Position numbers and translations under genes: made by a program
Notes under the pieces: model-generated
Databases searched by the model: none
What the model was told of the DNA's origin: nothing
Seen by the model: the letters and a program-made list of their open reading frames with translations, nothing else
Assembly (NCBI GenBank): GCA_016946835.1
Contig: JACVTC010000269.1
Coordinates: 1 to 57,500 of the forward strand
Direction: 5' to 3'
DNA: 57,500 bases
Origin: Neocallimastix lanati (nom. inval.)
Lineage: Eukaryota; Neocallimastigomycota; Neocallimastigomycetes; Neocallimastigales; Neocallimastigaceae
Shown: positions 19,060 through 30,804 of the stretch, piece after piece
How the letters are laid out: every line of letters starts with the position of its first letter
Numbering within the stretch: the first letter of the stretch is position 1

Positions 19060-22000
19060 TAAATCAAACCAATACAACTCTTTTAACTAATTCACTTACT
19101 GGAACTAAAGAATCTTCGAATATAGAAGATAATAAAGAAATAGCCATTGTAGCTGAAAGAAGAAGTAGAAAAACTAATGAAAATAAACCATATAAGAAAG
19201 CAACTAAGAAAAGTTTAAAAGAAAATCCTCAACCAATTAAAGTTCCATCAAATAATCAGGAACAAATGGAAATGGAACCAGAAAGTGAAACTAATAGTAA
19301 TAATAAAAGAAATGAAAATCAAAAAGAAACAGAAGCGTTAAATCATCTTGATCCATCTTTTATAAATGAACCCTCAATTGAAGAAGCAAAAAGAAGAAAC
19401 AAGAAAGAAAGAGCAAAAGAAATAAAAGAATTAGCTAAAGAAATACAACTTCCAAATGAAAAAAAGGTAGAAAAATCCAATAAGGAAAATATTACAAAAA
19501 AATTAAAAATAACAGGAAATCAAGATAATTATAATATAGTGGACGATATTGGAAATAAGTTCGCTAATATTACCATCGGACAGTTGCTCAATATCAATCC
19601 TAAATTGAGAACTGAATTATCTAAAGCCTTAAAGTTTACAACAATTATAAAAGATGAAGAAACAATCTTATCAACAATTAAGAAAGATAAGATTGTAAAA
19701 ACAAAATGTAAGGTAGAAAACGTAGAAACTACAGTATATTTAGATTCCTGTTCTTCTATTAATATGATCACCAAAACCTTCATGATAAATAATAAAATTC
19801 CATTTAAACCAATTTCTGCTATTAAAGAAACTTTATATCAAGCTTGTACTAATACCACGCTCATCTCAAAATTATATGAAATAGAAATAACAATTGGAAA
19901 TATTACTTCTAAGGAAATCTTTAGATTGGTTGAAAAAGATGATATTTTCCAAGTATTAATTGGTGTGGATGCGCTAGCTAGAATGAAGATTATTATGGAC
20001 TTCTCCGATCACACCTTGTATCAAAAAACAGATGAAATACGAAAGATAGGAAGTTTTGAAAGTGTGACGGAAATAGAAGATGAAGAAGATGATATTAAAG
20101 ATGAATTCGAAGAAGAATTGAATAAAGATGTGCTAGTTGATTATTTATTAACCACCGAAGATAAATATATTCAAATTTTATATGAAGAAAATAATGATAA
20201 TAATGATATTGATAATTCCTTTGGAAATCATAATGATAAAGATGGAAATAATTTTTGCAATATAAATAATAATGATAATTATTTAAAGAATGTATTTGGA
20301 TGTAAAATTAATAATGATAAAATTTCTAAAATTTATAATAATAATTGTTCTTCTAATAAAGATATTAATAATAATAATACTAACAAAAATTTTAATACTA
20401 TAAATAATCATGATAATCCAAATGAAATTAATATCGATAATAATAATAATATCGAAAATTTTTCTAATAAAAATTTTCCTAGTAAAAATCTATCTAATAA
20501 AAATTTTAATAATAAAAATTTTTCTAATAAAATTTTTAATAATAGAATTAATAATATTTTTGAAAAACCTATTAATAAAAATAATATCAATAATTCGATT
20601 AGTATTAATAATAAAAATTGTTCTTCTGAAAATTTTAATAATAAAAATAATATTAATAATTTCTCTAAAAATTTATATGATGTTAATAATACCGATAATA
20701 TTTCTAAAGATTTAGATAATATTAATAATATTTATGAAAACTTAAATATCATTAATAATACTAATAATCCTTATAATATTTTTGGAAATAAAAATAATAT
20801 TAATAATTTTTCTGAAATTTTTAATAAAAATAATATTAATAATCTTTCTGAAAACCTTAATAAAAATAATATTAATAATCTTTCTGAAAACCTTAATAAA
20901 AATAATATTAATACTGATAAACCTTCTGAAAATTTTTGTAATGATAATAATGATAATATAGTTTCTAAAGATGTTGATAATACTATTAGTGATAAAAATT
21001 TTTCCACAATTTTTAATGAAGATGTTAATAATAAAAATTCTTTCGAAATTAATCATCATGTTAAAGATATTAATGATTTCGTTATAAGTGGTAACAAAAA
21101 AGATAATAAAAACTCTTTACAAAATAATTATTCTTTATTAACAAAAATAAATGAAATTAATGATAAAAAGAATTATGAAAACAGTGTAATCAAAAATATT
21201 GATATTTCTATTGAAAATACTGTTAAGAATTTTAAAAGTGTAAAGGAAATAACTATTCATGAAATTGCGGCGAAAGCACCAACAAAAATTAGAAACAAAC
21301 TAAAGTTTTTATTATTAAATAATATAAATGTATTGGCACTTGATACAGATGATTTAGGTAAATCGAAATTACTAAGTCATAAAATAAAAATCATAAGTGG
21401 TCGAATGCCAATTAAACAAAGAATGTATCGAGTAGCAAATAAGAAGCAAATGAGTATACTAAGAGAAGAAATAAGTAAATTATTAAGAAATGGATTGATA
21501 GAACCTTCAAAATCATCATGGTCGTTCCCAGTTATTCTCGTTCCTAAAAAGAATGGTAAATGGAGAATGGTAGTGGATTATAGAAAATTAAATGATATTA
21601 CTATTAAAGACGCATATCCTTTACCTTATATAGAAGAAATATTATTTTCTATAAGCAATAAAGTTAAGTACTTAACCACGCTTGACTTATTTTCTGGTTT
21701 CCATCAGATTCCTATGGAAAAAGAAGACAGAGATAAAACTTGCTTTACAACAATGTTTGGAAATTATAATTACAAAGTTATGCCATTCGGACTTTGTAAT
21801 GCTCCTGCCACTTTCCAACGTGAAAAAACAGAATATTCTTGCCTTTAATTGGTAAATGTATGTTCATTTATATGGATGATTTAGTAATATTTTCTGATAC
21901 CTTGGAACAACACATATTGGATCTACAAAAAGTTTTTGATATTATTAAAGAAAATGGTCTAAAGGCTAATTTATCAAAATGCCATTTTATTAAACAAGAA

Positions 22001-24605
22001 GTTGAAGTATTAGGCCATATTTTATCCACAGAAGGTATAAAGCCAGTACCCAAAAAGGTAGATGTAATATCCAAATGGGAATCACCTAAAAATATTACTC
22101 AATTAAGATCTTTCTTAGGTGCAATTGGATATTATAGAAAATTTATTAAAGATTTTGCTATAATTGCTCAACCATTATTTAAACTATTAAAGAAAAATAT
22201 AAAATATATCTGGGATGATATAACTGAAGAAAGATTTAAAATTCTTAAGGAAAAACTTATTGAAGCTCCTATTCTTAAATATCCAGATTATGATAAACAA
22301 TTTTTAATTAGAACGGATGCTTCATTAGATGGAATAGGTGGTGTATTAATGCAGAAAGATAAAGATAACATCGAACATCCAATTCAATACATTAGTAGAT
22401 CTTTAAAACCTACTGAAATAAATTATAGTATTACTGATTTAGAAGGCACAGCTGCTTATTATTGTTGTTTAAAATTTAAACCATATTTTAGTGGTAATAA
22501 ATATGATACTATTTTATATACTGATCATAAACCTTTAATAGGCTTATTTAATAATAAAGAACCAAATAATGCTCGTCAAGCTAGATGGGTTATAACTTTT
22601 AGTATGTTAAAAATTGTAGTTAAATATGAACAAGGAAAGAAAAATGTTATTGCTGATGCACTTTCTCGATTAATTCCTGACTCTAAAAATATTAATAAAG
22701 AAATTAAAAATAATACTTTGTTTATTCATTTGAATAATAATGAAAATATTAATTACGATTCTATTGAAAATATAAATAGAATGAATAATACAAATAAAAA
22801 TGATTATCCTTTAAATAATATTTCTGAAGAAAATAATTACGTTAATTTTAATAAAAATAATTTAGATAATAATATAATTAATTCTTTAAATAAATTAAAT
22901 AATAATAATAATAATAATTATATTTTTAAAAATTTAAATAATAATTCCAATGTTAATAATTATTATGAAAAATTTAATAATAATAATAATAATAATAATG
23001 ACAAAAATTTTTATTTAGAAAATTTTGATAATAATTGTAATAATAGTAGTAACGATATTAAAAAATTTTCAAAGGAATTTTGTAACCTTAATCAAAATAA
23101 TATTAAAAATTTTTCTGAAAAACTTAATTATAACAATATTAATAAAAATTGTATTAAAAATTTTTATGAAAATAATTTTGATAAAAATCCTTTAATTAAT
23201 ATTTCTGAAAATTCTTATAATAAAAATCTTAATATATGTAATTCTAAAATTAATGATAACTATAATGAAAATAATATTAATTTAAATAAAAGTAAAGATA
23301 ATAATAATTTGGAAAATTATTATATTTTAAATAAAGATTCCATTGAAAATAATTTTAATGAAAATGAAATAATTTTTGTTACAACTAATGATGACAGTAA
23401 TAATACTGAAGTTAAAGAATTAAATAATAGTATTGCTATTAAAGAATATTTGAAAAAGAAAATAATTATTATAGATAATATTAAATATTTTAAAGACGGA
23501 GAAAATATTCGTAAATTTGTCGAAAACAAAGAAGAGAAAATAGAACTATTATTAGCTGCGCATAGTGTTGGACATGAAGGCTATTATAAAACATACGATA
23601 GACTTAAAAGGAAATATTATTGGGAAAACATGTCCAAAGATGTAGAATTACTTGTTAAAACTTGCCATGATTGTCAAATGAACAGACCACAACCAATTAA
23701 TAGAGGTACTGAATCATTTGCTACTAAACCAGGTTTACCCTTTACTCGAGTTGGTTTAGACATTATAGGACCCTTACCTATCACTAAATCAAATAATAAA
23801 TACATAATTGTTTTAGTTGATTATTTTACAAAATGGGTAGAAGCCGAACCATTTCCTACAATTGAATCTAAAGACGTTATTAAGTTTCTTACTAATGTAT
23901 TTTCTCGACATGGCATTCCTGAAATTTTAATCACTGATAATGGTCCGCAATTTACTTCCAATGCTACAAAAGGATTTTTAGATTTATATAATGTTTATGT
24001 TCATTACATCAGTACTTACCATCCTGAAAGTAATGGCCAAGTTGAAAATAGAAATAGAGAAATTATAAAATATATTAGACTACTTGGAGGAACAGAAAAG
24101 AATTGGGATGAAATTCTTCCAGTTGCTTTATGGGCCTTAAGAACTTGCAAAAGTGAAGTTACAAAATTTTCTAGTTTTGAACTCTTATATGGTAGAACTG
24201 ATCTAACAACCATTCGAATTAACAATTGCATATAATGATAGATATATAAATGAAACCTTTGATGAATATTTAATTAGAAAATTTACAACTCATCATAAAT
24301 GGATTATGGAAGCCACTGCTAATATTGATAATGCTAATAAATTATGGGAAAATAGAAGAAAACAACAAAAATCTATGAATACTGTTTTTGAACCAGGGGA
24401 CTTAGTTTTAGTTAGAAATTTCTCAAGAAGAAAGTTAGACCCCTTTTACACTGGTCCTTTTAGAATTGTTCAAATGAATTATAATACCGCTTGTATTTGT
24501 GATATTTACACTGGTGAAATAGCTGACAGAAATGTACACCAGAAAAATCTTGTTCATTATTATACTTGGTATAATCAGACTTCAGGGGACGAAGTCTCAT
24601 CTTAA
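19032..24605 (+). pseudogene. pol: Pol polyprotein of element B, disrupted by two frameshifts
   Basis: Pol follows gag in the -1 frame. The protease has D-S-C at 19743-19751 (YLDSCSSIN). An Asn-rich insertion of about 350 codons (roughly 20160-21230) separates protease from RT and includes a 12-residue repeat (NKNNINNLSENL). RT runs to about 21826, where a net 1-nt loss breaks the frame within the FQRE motif, upstream of the YMDD box (about 21869-21880). RNase H (IRTDAS) follows. A second Asn-rich insertion (about 22680-23450) precedes the integrase, which has HHCC and a complete DD35E set (GLDIIGP, TDNGPQF, SNGQVENRN). A second frameshift near 24200-24220 moves the last part (GPFRIVQ module) to the third frame. 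It is probably not functional. Confidence 0.88.
24577..24597 (+). repeat. Hairpin near the pol end of element B
   Basis: AGACTTC and GAAGTCT are a perfect 7-bp inverted repeat around a 7-nt loop, just before the stop and the polypurine tract. Confidence 0.5.
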
Positions 24606-24606
24606 G

Positions 24607-24617
24607 CGGGGAGATTA
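24607..24617 (+). promoter_or_regulatory. Element B polypurine tract
   Basis: GCGGGGAGATT lies immediately before the 3' LTR TG. Confidence 0.55.
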
Positions 24618-26076
24618 TGATACGGGGTGTCACTAAATACCTTGTATTTCCTATTAAATACTCTTAATAATAATAAAATAAAATTATTATTAAATATTCT
24701 TATTAAAATCTTTTATTAATATCAAATATAATAAAAATTATTATTAAATATTCTTATAAATTTCTTTTATTAATATTAAATATAATAAAAATTATTATTA
24801 AATATTCTTATAAATTTCTTTTATTAATATTAAATATAATAAAAATTATTATTAAATATTCTTATAAAATTCTTTTATTAATATTAAATATAATAAAAAT
24901 TATTATTAAATATTCTTATTAAAATCTTTTATAATAAAAATTATTATTAAATATTCTTATAAAAATCTTTTATTAATATTAAATATAATAAAAATTATTA
25001 TTAAATATTCTTATAAAATCTTTTATTAATATTAAATATAATAAAAATTATTATTAAATATTCTTATAAATTTCTTTTATTAATATTAAATATAATAAAA
25101 ATTATTATTAAATATTCTTATTAAAATCTTTTATAATAAAAATTATTATTAAATATTCTTATAAATTTCTTTTATTAATATTAAATATAATAAAAATTAT
25201 TATTAAATATTCTTATAAAATTCTTTTATTAATATTAAATATAATAAAAATTATTATTAAATATTCTTATTAAAATCTTTTATAATAAAAATTATTATTA
25301 AATATTCTTATAAAAATCTTTTATAATAAAAATTATTATTAAATATTCTTATAAAAATCTTTTATTAATATTAAATATAATAAAAATTATTATTAAATAT
25401 TCTTATTAAAAATTATATAATATTTAAATCATTATTAATTCTTATTTTTATATTAAGAATAATAAAAACCTATTTCAATAAATATTTGATATAAAATACA
25501 GAATTATAAGTTTCTGTATAATATTTTCTAAACCTTTGAAATAAACTAAAAATAAATCAAAAATCAAAAATAAATTAAATCTTTATTAAAAATAAAAATG
25601 AACTAAAATACAGAATTTCAATAATAAAAAAATGATCTAAAATACAGAAAATATCAATTCTTTATAATTCTCTCTCTGAAAAACAATATCAAGAAGAAGC
25701 TACCGCCCGGAATGCCCTTCGTGATACAAGCTCCAAATTAATTTTTTATATTTTAATTTAATAAATGTTATTTTTTTTTTTTTAAAAAATAATTTAAAAT
25801 AATAGTTAAAAATTAAAATAAAATAGTTATAATAGTTTTTTTTTAAAGAATATATTAATAATAAATAAAATGTATTAAAATAAAAGTATAAAAAGAAGAA
25901 TAAATTTCTTTCTTTTTAATACTTGGGAACAAATAATTTTAATTTTAAATTTAAATAAAGAATATTTTAAAATTTAATTTTTTTTCTTGTTTCCAAATTT
26001 ATTTTTATAGTTATGTGTTAATATTTATTTTTTTTTTGTTTTGAATATCTTAGTGTTTCAACCCCAGCCCGTATCA
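24618..26076 (+). repeat. Element B 3' LTR, full form
   Basis: 1459 bp, TGATACGGGG...CAGCCCGTATCA with 9-bp inverted ends (TGATACGGG/CCCGTATCA). The first half is a minisatellite. The second half has a TATAAAAAG motif near 25890 and a conserved ACCGCCCGGAATGCCC block near 25702. B2 shares this organisation. Confidence 0.88.
24680..25412 (+). repeat. AT minisatellite in LTR B
   Basis: About fourteen units of 35-55 bp each contain AAAATTATTATTAAATATTCTTAT followed by variable ATTTCTTTTATTAATATTAAA segments. The 5' LTR has about seven units and B2 about four. Copy number changes explain part of the LTR length difference. Confidence 0.75.
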
Positions 26077-26079
26077 TTT

Positions 26080-26873
26080 TGGGATAATTTCTATAAATTA
26101 TAGAAATTATTATTTATAATTAATATTAACTAAACTATTAATATTAAAAAAATTAAAACAAAAATTAAAACAAAAATAAGAATTTAATACTTATCTTTAA
26201 AATCGAGTTTATTATAAGAAAATATAATAGACCTTGAATATGAAAAGAGAAAATAAAATATGTTTTTTTAAAAGAACTTTATTAATCTATTTAATTATTA
26301 AATATTTTATTATTTTTTTTTTTTGATAAATTTTAAAATAACTATTTTATATTAATTGAAATCTTAATGTCGTATATTGTTATTATATTTTTCTTAAAAT
26401 AATAACTCTTGATTTTCTAAAGACGAAAATCAACAGCTATTTATATTTTTACAAAAATAAATGTATTTTTCTAATCTTAACAATGATTCTTTCCAGAAAA
26501 AGATTAGAAGAAAAAACTGGAAAGATTTTTGATCAATAATCTATACTTATTGATCATCGTGTTATTAAATAAAACCAATTATAATTAATCGGAAAAACTT
26601 TAATAACCGATTTTAATAACTAAAAGAATTAAAAAGAAAAAAGGATAAAAAAGAGAAGGATAAAATAATGCAGAAATTTTATTAAATACATTTTTTCTAT
26701 GAAATGATACAGAAGTTATATTAAATACATTTTTTCATATAACAATTAATACATTAATTGGTATAATTGTTTTTAAATGAAATAAATTTTTTTTAAAGAA
26801 TAATAATTATGAAATAATTATTAATTAATAAGAAATAGAAATAAATTATAAAAATTTATATCAATTTCTTACA
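26080..26873 (-). mobile_element. Solo LTR F6 (diverged F family)
   Basis: The plus strand reads TGGGATAATTTC...TTTCTTACA. The core (CTCTTGATTTTC, then CTAATCTT...AAGATTAG, then GATCAATAA/TTATTGATC) matches other F LTRs with paired substitutions. It starts only three T after element B. The 3' flank is ATTTT. Confidence 0.75.
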
Positions 26874-26878
26874 ATTTT

Positions 26879-27856
26879 AGTAAGAAATAATAATTATTTA
26901 CTAATAAATAATTATTATTTCTTAGTCTTTATAATTATTGATAATAATTATAAATTTATTTAAATTATAATTAATTCATACATTGAAATATTATTATCAA
27001 ATTTATTATAATTGTAATTATACATACACTTAAATAATATTAGAAAATTTATTTAAATAATTATTATATGTACACTTATTAATATTATTAATTTTATTTA
27101 GTTATTCATTTAATTATCAAGTTAATGTAAACATTAGTTTTATTGATTTTTTACATTGTACATTTAAAAGAACAATTAATAAGTTTCTGTATTTTTTATA
27201 ATTCTGTATTCTAGTTTAAAGATAGTTTTATGTTAATAAGTTTAGATTAGATTTTAAAAATAATATTTAGAAAAATAGAATAATTTAGATCATTCCGGTT
27301 ATTATTGATTTTTCCTTTTATTTGATGATCTAAATTAAAATTTAGGAAATCGATATATTAAGGTTTTATCCAAATATAAAATAATATATTTGGTTTTACT
27401 TAATATATACGATGATCGATATGAATAGAATATCGATCAAAAAACTTATCTAGTTTTTTCTTCTAGTCTTTTTCTAGATAAGGTATTTTTTAAGATTAGA
27501 AAACCCTTTTTATTTAACCTTATTTCCATAAAAAAATATAAATAAGGCTCTTGATTTCCCTTTAAGAAATCAAGAGTTATTATTATAAAAATATAGTTAT
27601 AATAATAGCAATTTTATATTTTAAACTTTAATAAATTAATAAAACATTTTATTCAAAAACATATTTTTAAAACCAAATTTATCCAAATTTTCCTTCTTTT
27701 ACTTTTTGTGTTGTTATTATAATTAATTTTATAATAAACTCTTTTTTAGGTAAAATTTTTATTTTTATTTTTATTTTATTTCTCAACTTAATGAATTAGT
27801 CTTTAAGTTGAAGTTAATAATCATATTTAGTAATAGAACTTAGTATGATTATTACA
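26879..27856 (+). mobile_element. Solo LTR F5, inverted relative to F4
   Basis: This is the reverse complement of F4 (1773-2745) with only scattered differences. The right end is ...GATTATTACA. The left end reads AGTAAGAAATAAT where TGTAAGAAAT is expected, so the terminal T is mutated or the edge is off by a base. T runs flank both sides. Confidence 0.8.
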
Positions 27857-27860
27857 TTTT

Positions 27861-28600
27861 TGATAAAAGATGAAATTTATAATTTAAAATTAATTAATAA
27901 ACTAAAATTAATAATTTATAATAATAATTTACTAAACTATAAAATTATAAATAATTATTATAAAAAGTTAATATTTTCAAATAAAATTTTAAGATTAATA
28001 AAAGAACAATGTAAATTTAAATAATTAATATAGAAACTAAATTTAAATAATTTTATTATGTAAAATATATTTTATTATATAAATATTTGTTATTATTTGA
28101 TATAATTAGTAAATAGTTATTTTATTTTAAAGACTTAAAACTAATTCTTTTTTTTAAAAATAGAAAATAAGACTTTAAATAGAATTAAAATAGTAATACT
28201 TTTTCTTTTTTAATATTTCTAAAAGATATAAATAGTAATTAAATTAGATAGTTAATTATATAGTTTAATCTTAACGAAAATTATAAAAACATGTAATAAT
28301 TCTTATTTAAAAGAACAACATTTTTGTTAACATTTTTGTTTATCAAAACTTGTTCAATAAATACTTATTTTATCTTTATTTAAATTTAAAAGTATTTATT
28401 TAATATTATAAATTTAAAACTTAATAAAAATTAATATTTAAAAATTAAATAAAATTTATGTATTAAAATAACTTCAGTGTTTCTAATAAATCAATTTTAA
28501 AAAGTTTTGTAATAAAACATATTTTAATTATCTTAAAATTTATAACTTTGATAAAGAGTTATTAATAAACTAAAGTAAGTTATTTAATAATTTCTTATCA
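27861..28600. mobile_element. Possible solo LTR K
   Basis: TGATAA...TTATCA inverted ends bound 740 bp lying between two T runs (27857-27860 and 28601-28605), exactly filling the gap between LTR F5 and LTR B2. No second copy is seen in the window, so the call rests on ends and flanks. Confidence 0.5.
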
Positions 28601-28605
28601 TTTTT

Positions 28606-29631
28606 TGATACGGGGTGTCACTAAATACCTTGTATTTCCTATTAAATACTCTTAATAATAATAAAATAAAATTATTATTAAATATTCTTATTAAAATCTT
28701 TTATTAATATCAAATATAATAAAAATTATTATTAAATATTCTTATAAATTCTTTTATTAATATTAAATATAATAAAAATTATTATTAAATATTCTTATTA
28801 AAATCTTTTATTAATATCAAATCTAATAAAAATAATTATTAAATATTTTATTAATATTAAATATAATAAAAATTATTACTAAATATTCTTATTAAAAATT
28901 ATATAATATTTAAATCATTACTAATTCTTATTTTTATATTAAGAATAATAAAAACCTATTTCAATAAATATTTGATATAAAATACAGAATTATAAGTTTC
29001 TGTATATTATTTTCTAAACCTTTGAAATAAACTAAAAATAAAACAAAAATCAAAAATAAATTAAATCTTTATTAAAATAAAAATGAACTAAAATACAGAA
29101 GAATTCCAATAATAAAAATGATCTAAAATACAGAAGAATTCCAATAATAAAAATGATCTAAAATACAGAAGAATTCCAATAATAAAAATGATCTAAAATA
29201 CAGAAAATATCAATTCTGTATAATTCTCTCTCTGAAAAACAATATCAAGAAGAAGCTACCGCCCGGAATGCCCTTCGTGATACAATCTCTAAATTAATTT
29301 TTATATTTTAATTTAATAAATGTTATTTTTTTTTTAAAAAAAAAAAATAATTTAAAATAATAGTTAAAAATTAAAATAAAATAGTTATAATAGTTTTTTT
29401 ATAAAGAATATATTAATAATAAATAAAATGTATTAAAATAAAAGTATAAAAAGAAGAATAAATTTCTTTCTTTTTAATACTTGGGAACAAATAATTTTAA
29501 ATTTAAATTTAAATAAAGAATATTTTAAAATTTAATTTTTTTTTTTTGTTTCCAAATTTATTTTTATAGTTATGTGTTAATATTTATTTTTTGTTTTGAA
29601 TATTTTAGTGTTTCAACCCCAGCCCGTATCA
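28606..29631 (+). mobile_element. Solo LTR B2 (B family)
   Basis: 1026 bp, TGATACGGGG...CAGCCCGTATCA, flanked by TTTTT on both sides. It matches the element B 3' LTR with fewer minisatellite units and a local triplication around 29094-29200 (unit GAATTCCAATAATAAAAATG). Confidence 0.88.
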
Positions 29632-30551
29632 TTTTTTATTTATACCTGATATTCTTAATCTACAAAAATTAAATTTTGTAGAAGTGAATAAGAGGATAAA
29701 TACTGAATAAAATAGATTTAAGAAATTTAAAAAAAAATAAATATGTTTTATTATTAAACACAAAAATGTTTTATTAAGAAAATTTATTTTTATTTTAATA
29801 TTAATCTTTATTTATTTAATAATTAATTTTGTTTAAATTAATAAAATAATTGTTAAAACTAATAAAATAATAAAATGAAATATTTATTATTTATACTAAT
29901 TTATTTTAAATTTTAATAATAATATTGATTATTAATAACTAATAAAATATATATAATAATTTATTAAATAATTAATAATCATACTTTTTGATTATTAAAA
30001 CTAATAAAATATCTATAATAATTTATTAAATAATTAATAAACATACTTTTTGATTATTAAAACTAATAAAATATCTATAATAATTTATTAAATAATTAAT
30101 AAACATACTTTTTGATTATTAAAACTAATAAAATATCTATAATAATTTATTAAATAATTAATAATAAAGAATAATTTATAAGAAATATTTACATGTTTTT
30201 ATATTTTTCTTTGATTTTAAACTATTTACATTAAAAATAATAAAATTAATAAAAGAGAAAAAAAGAATAATTTAATATTAAATTAAACAATATTTACAAT
30301 TAAAATATTAATAAAGATGAGTTTTAAAATGTTATTTTAATTACAATTTGTTTATAAAAGTTGAGTTATAAAATAAATAAAATAATCATTATTTTAAATA
30401 AAAGTAACTTAATTATTTAACTATTTAATTTTAATTTTGAGATATTTATAAGTTTGTTTATTTGTTATTTATAATTTATTAAATTTGTTTATTATTTTGT
30501 TTATTTGTAGTTTTAGAAAAATATTATTTATTAATTTATTTTAGTTTTTTT
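29632..30551. other. AT-rich spacer with a 62-bp tandem repeat
   Basis: There is no ORF or RNA gene. A 22-nt palindrome (CTACAAAA/TTTTGTAG) lies at 29660-29681, and the tandem array occupies 29928-30168. Confidence 0.5.
29928..30168. repeat. 62-bp tandem repeat, about 3.9 copies
   Basis: Units start at about 29928, 29991, 30053 and 30115. Units 2 and 3 are identical, unit 4 is cut short, and unit 1 differs at a few bases. Each begins ATTATTAAAACTAATAAAAT and ends CATACTTTTTG. Confidence 0.8.
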
Positions 30552-30791
30552 TGTTTGTAAATGTAATTTAGATTTTGTTTATTTATTTATTTATTTATTA
30601 AACTCGTCTCTTTTTTTAATAGTTATAAAATTACATGTTATAATCTACATGAGCAGTACATTATTCTAATACATTATTTGGTACATATTCTAGTATGTAA
30701 TCTACATAAATATTGTAACATAAATTATAAAATATTATAAAATAAATTATTAAATAAAATAATTAACTAAAATAAACTTTATATTTCAACA
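30552..30791 (-). repeat. Copia element I 3' LTR
   Basis: The minus strand reads TGTTGAAATATAAAG...TTACAAACA. The polypurine tract AGGAGGGA (30792-30799) precedes it on the minus strand. Confidence 0.92.
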
Positions 30792-30804
30792 TCCCTCCTA
30801 AAGT

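Larger units (their letters stand above)
15722..26076 (+). mobile_element. Ty3-type LTR retrotransposon B, frameshifted
   Basis: The order is 5' LTR (15722-16089), primer site (16098), leader, gag, pol in the -1 frame with two frameshift mutations, 3' LTR (24618-26076). TTTT flanks both sides. It sits edge to edge with element A. The LTRs share ends (TGATACGGG and a near-copy of CCCGTATCA) but differ fourfold in length. Pol is swollen by two Asn-rich insertions. Confidence 0.9.

Noticed and set aside
29660-29681. 22-nt palindrome as a terminator
   Set aside because: The inverted repeat CTACAAAA/TTTTGTAG is AT-rich, isolated and not next to a transcription unit.
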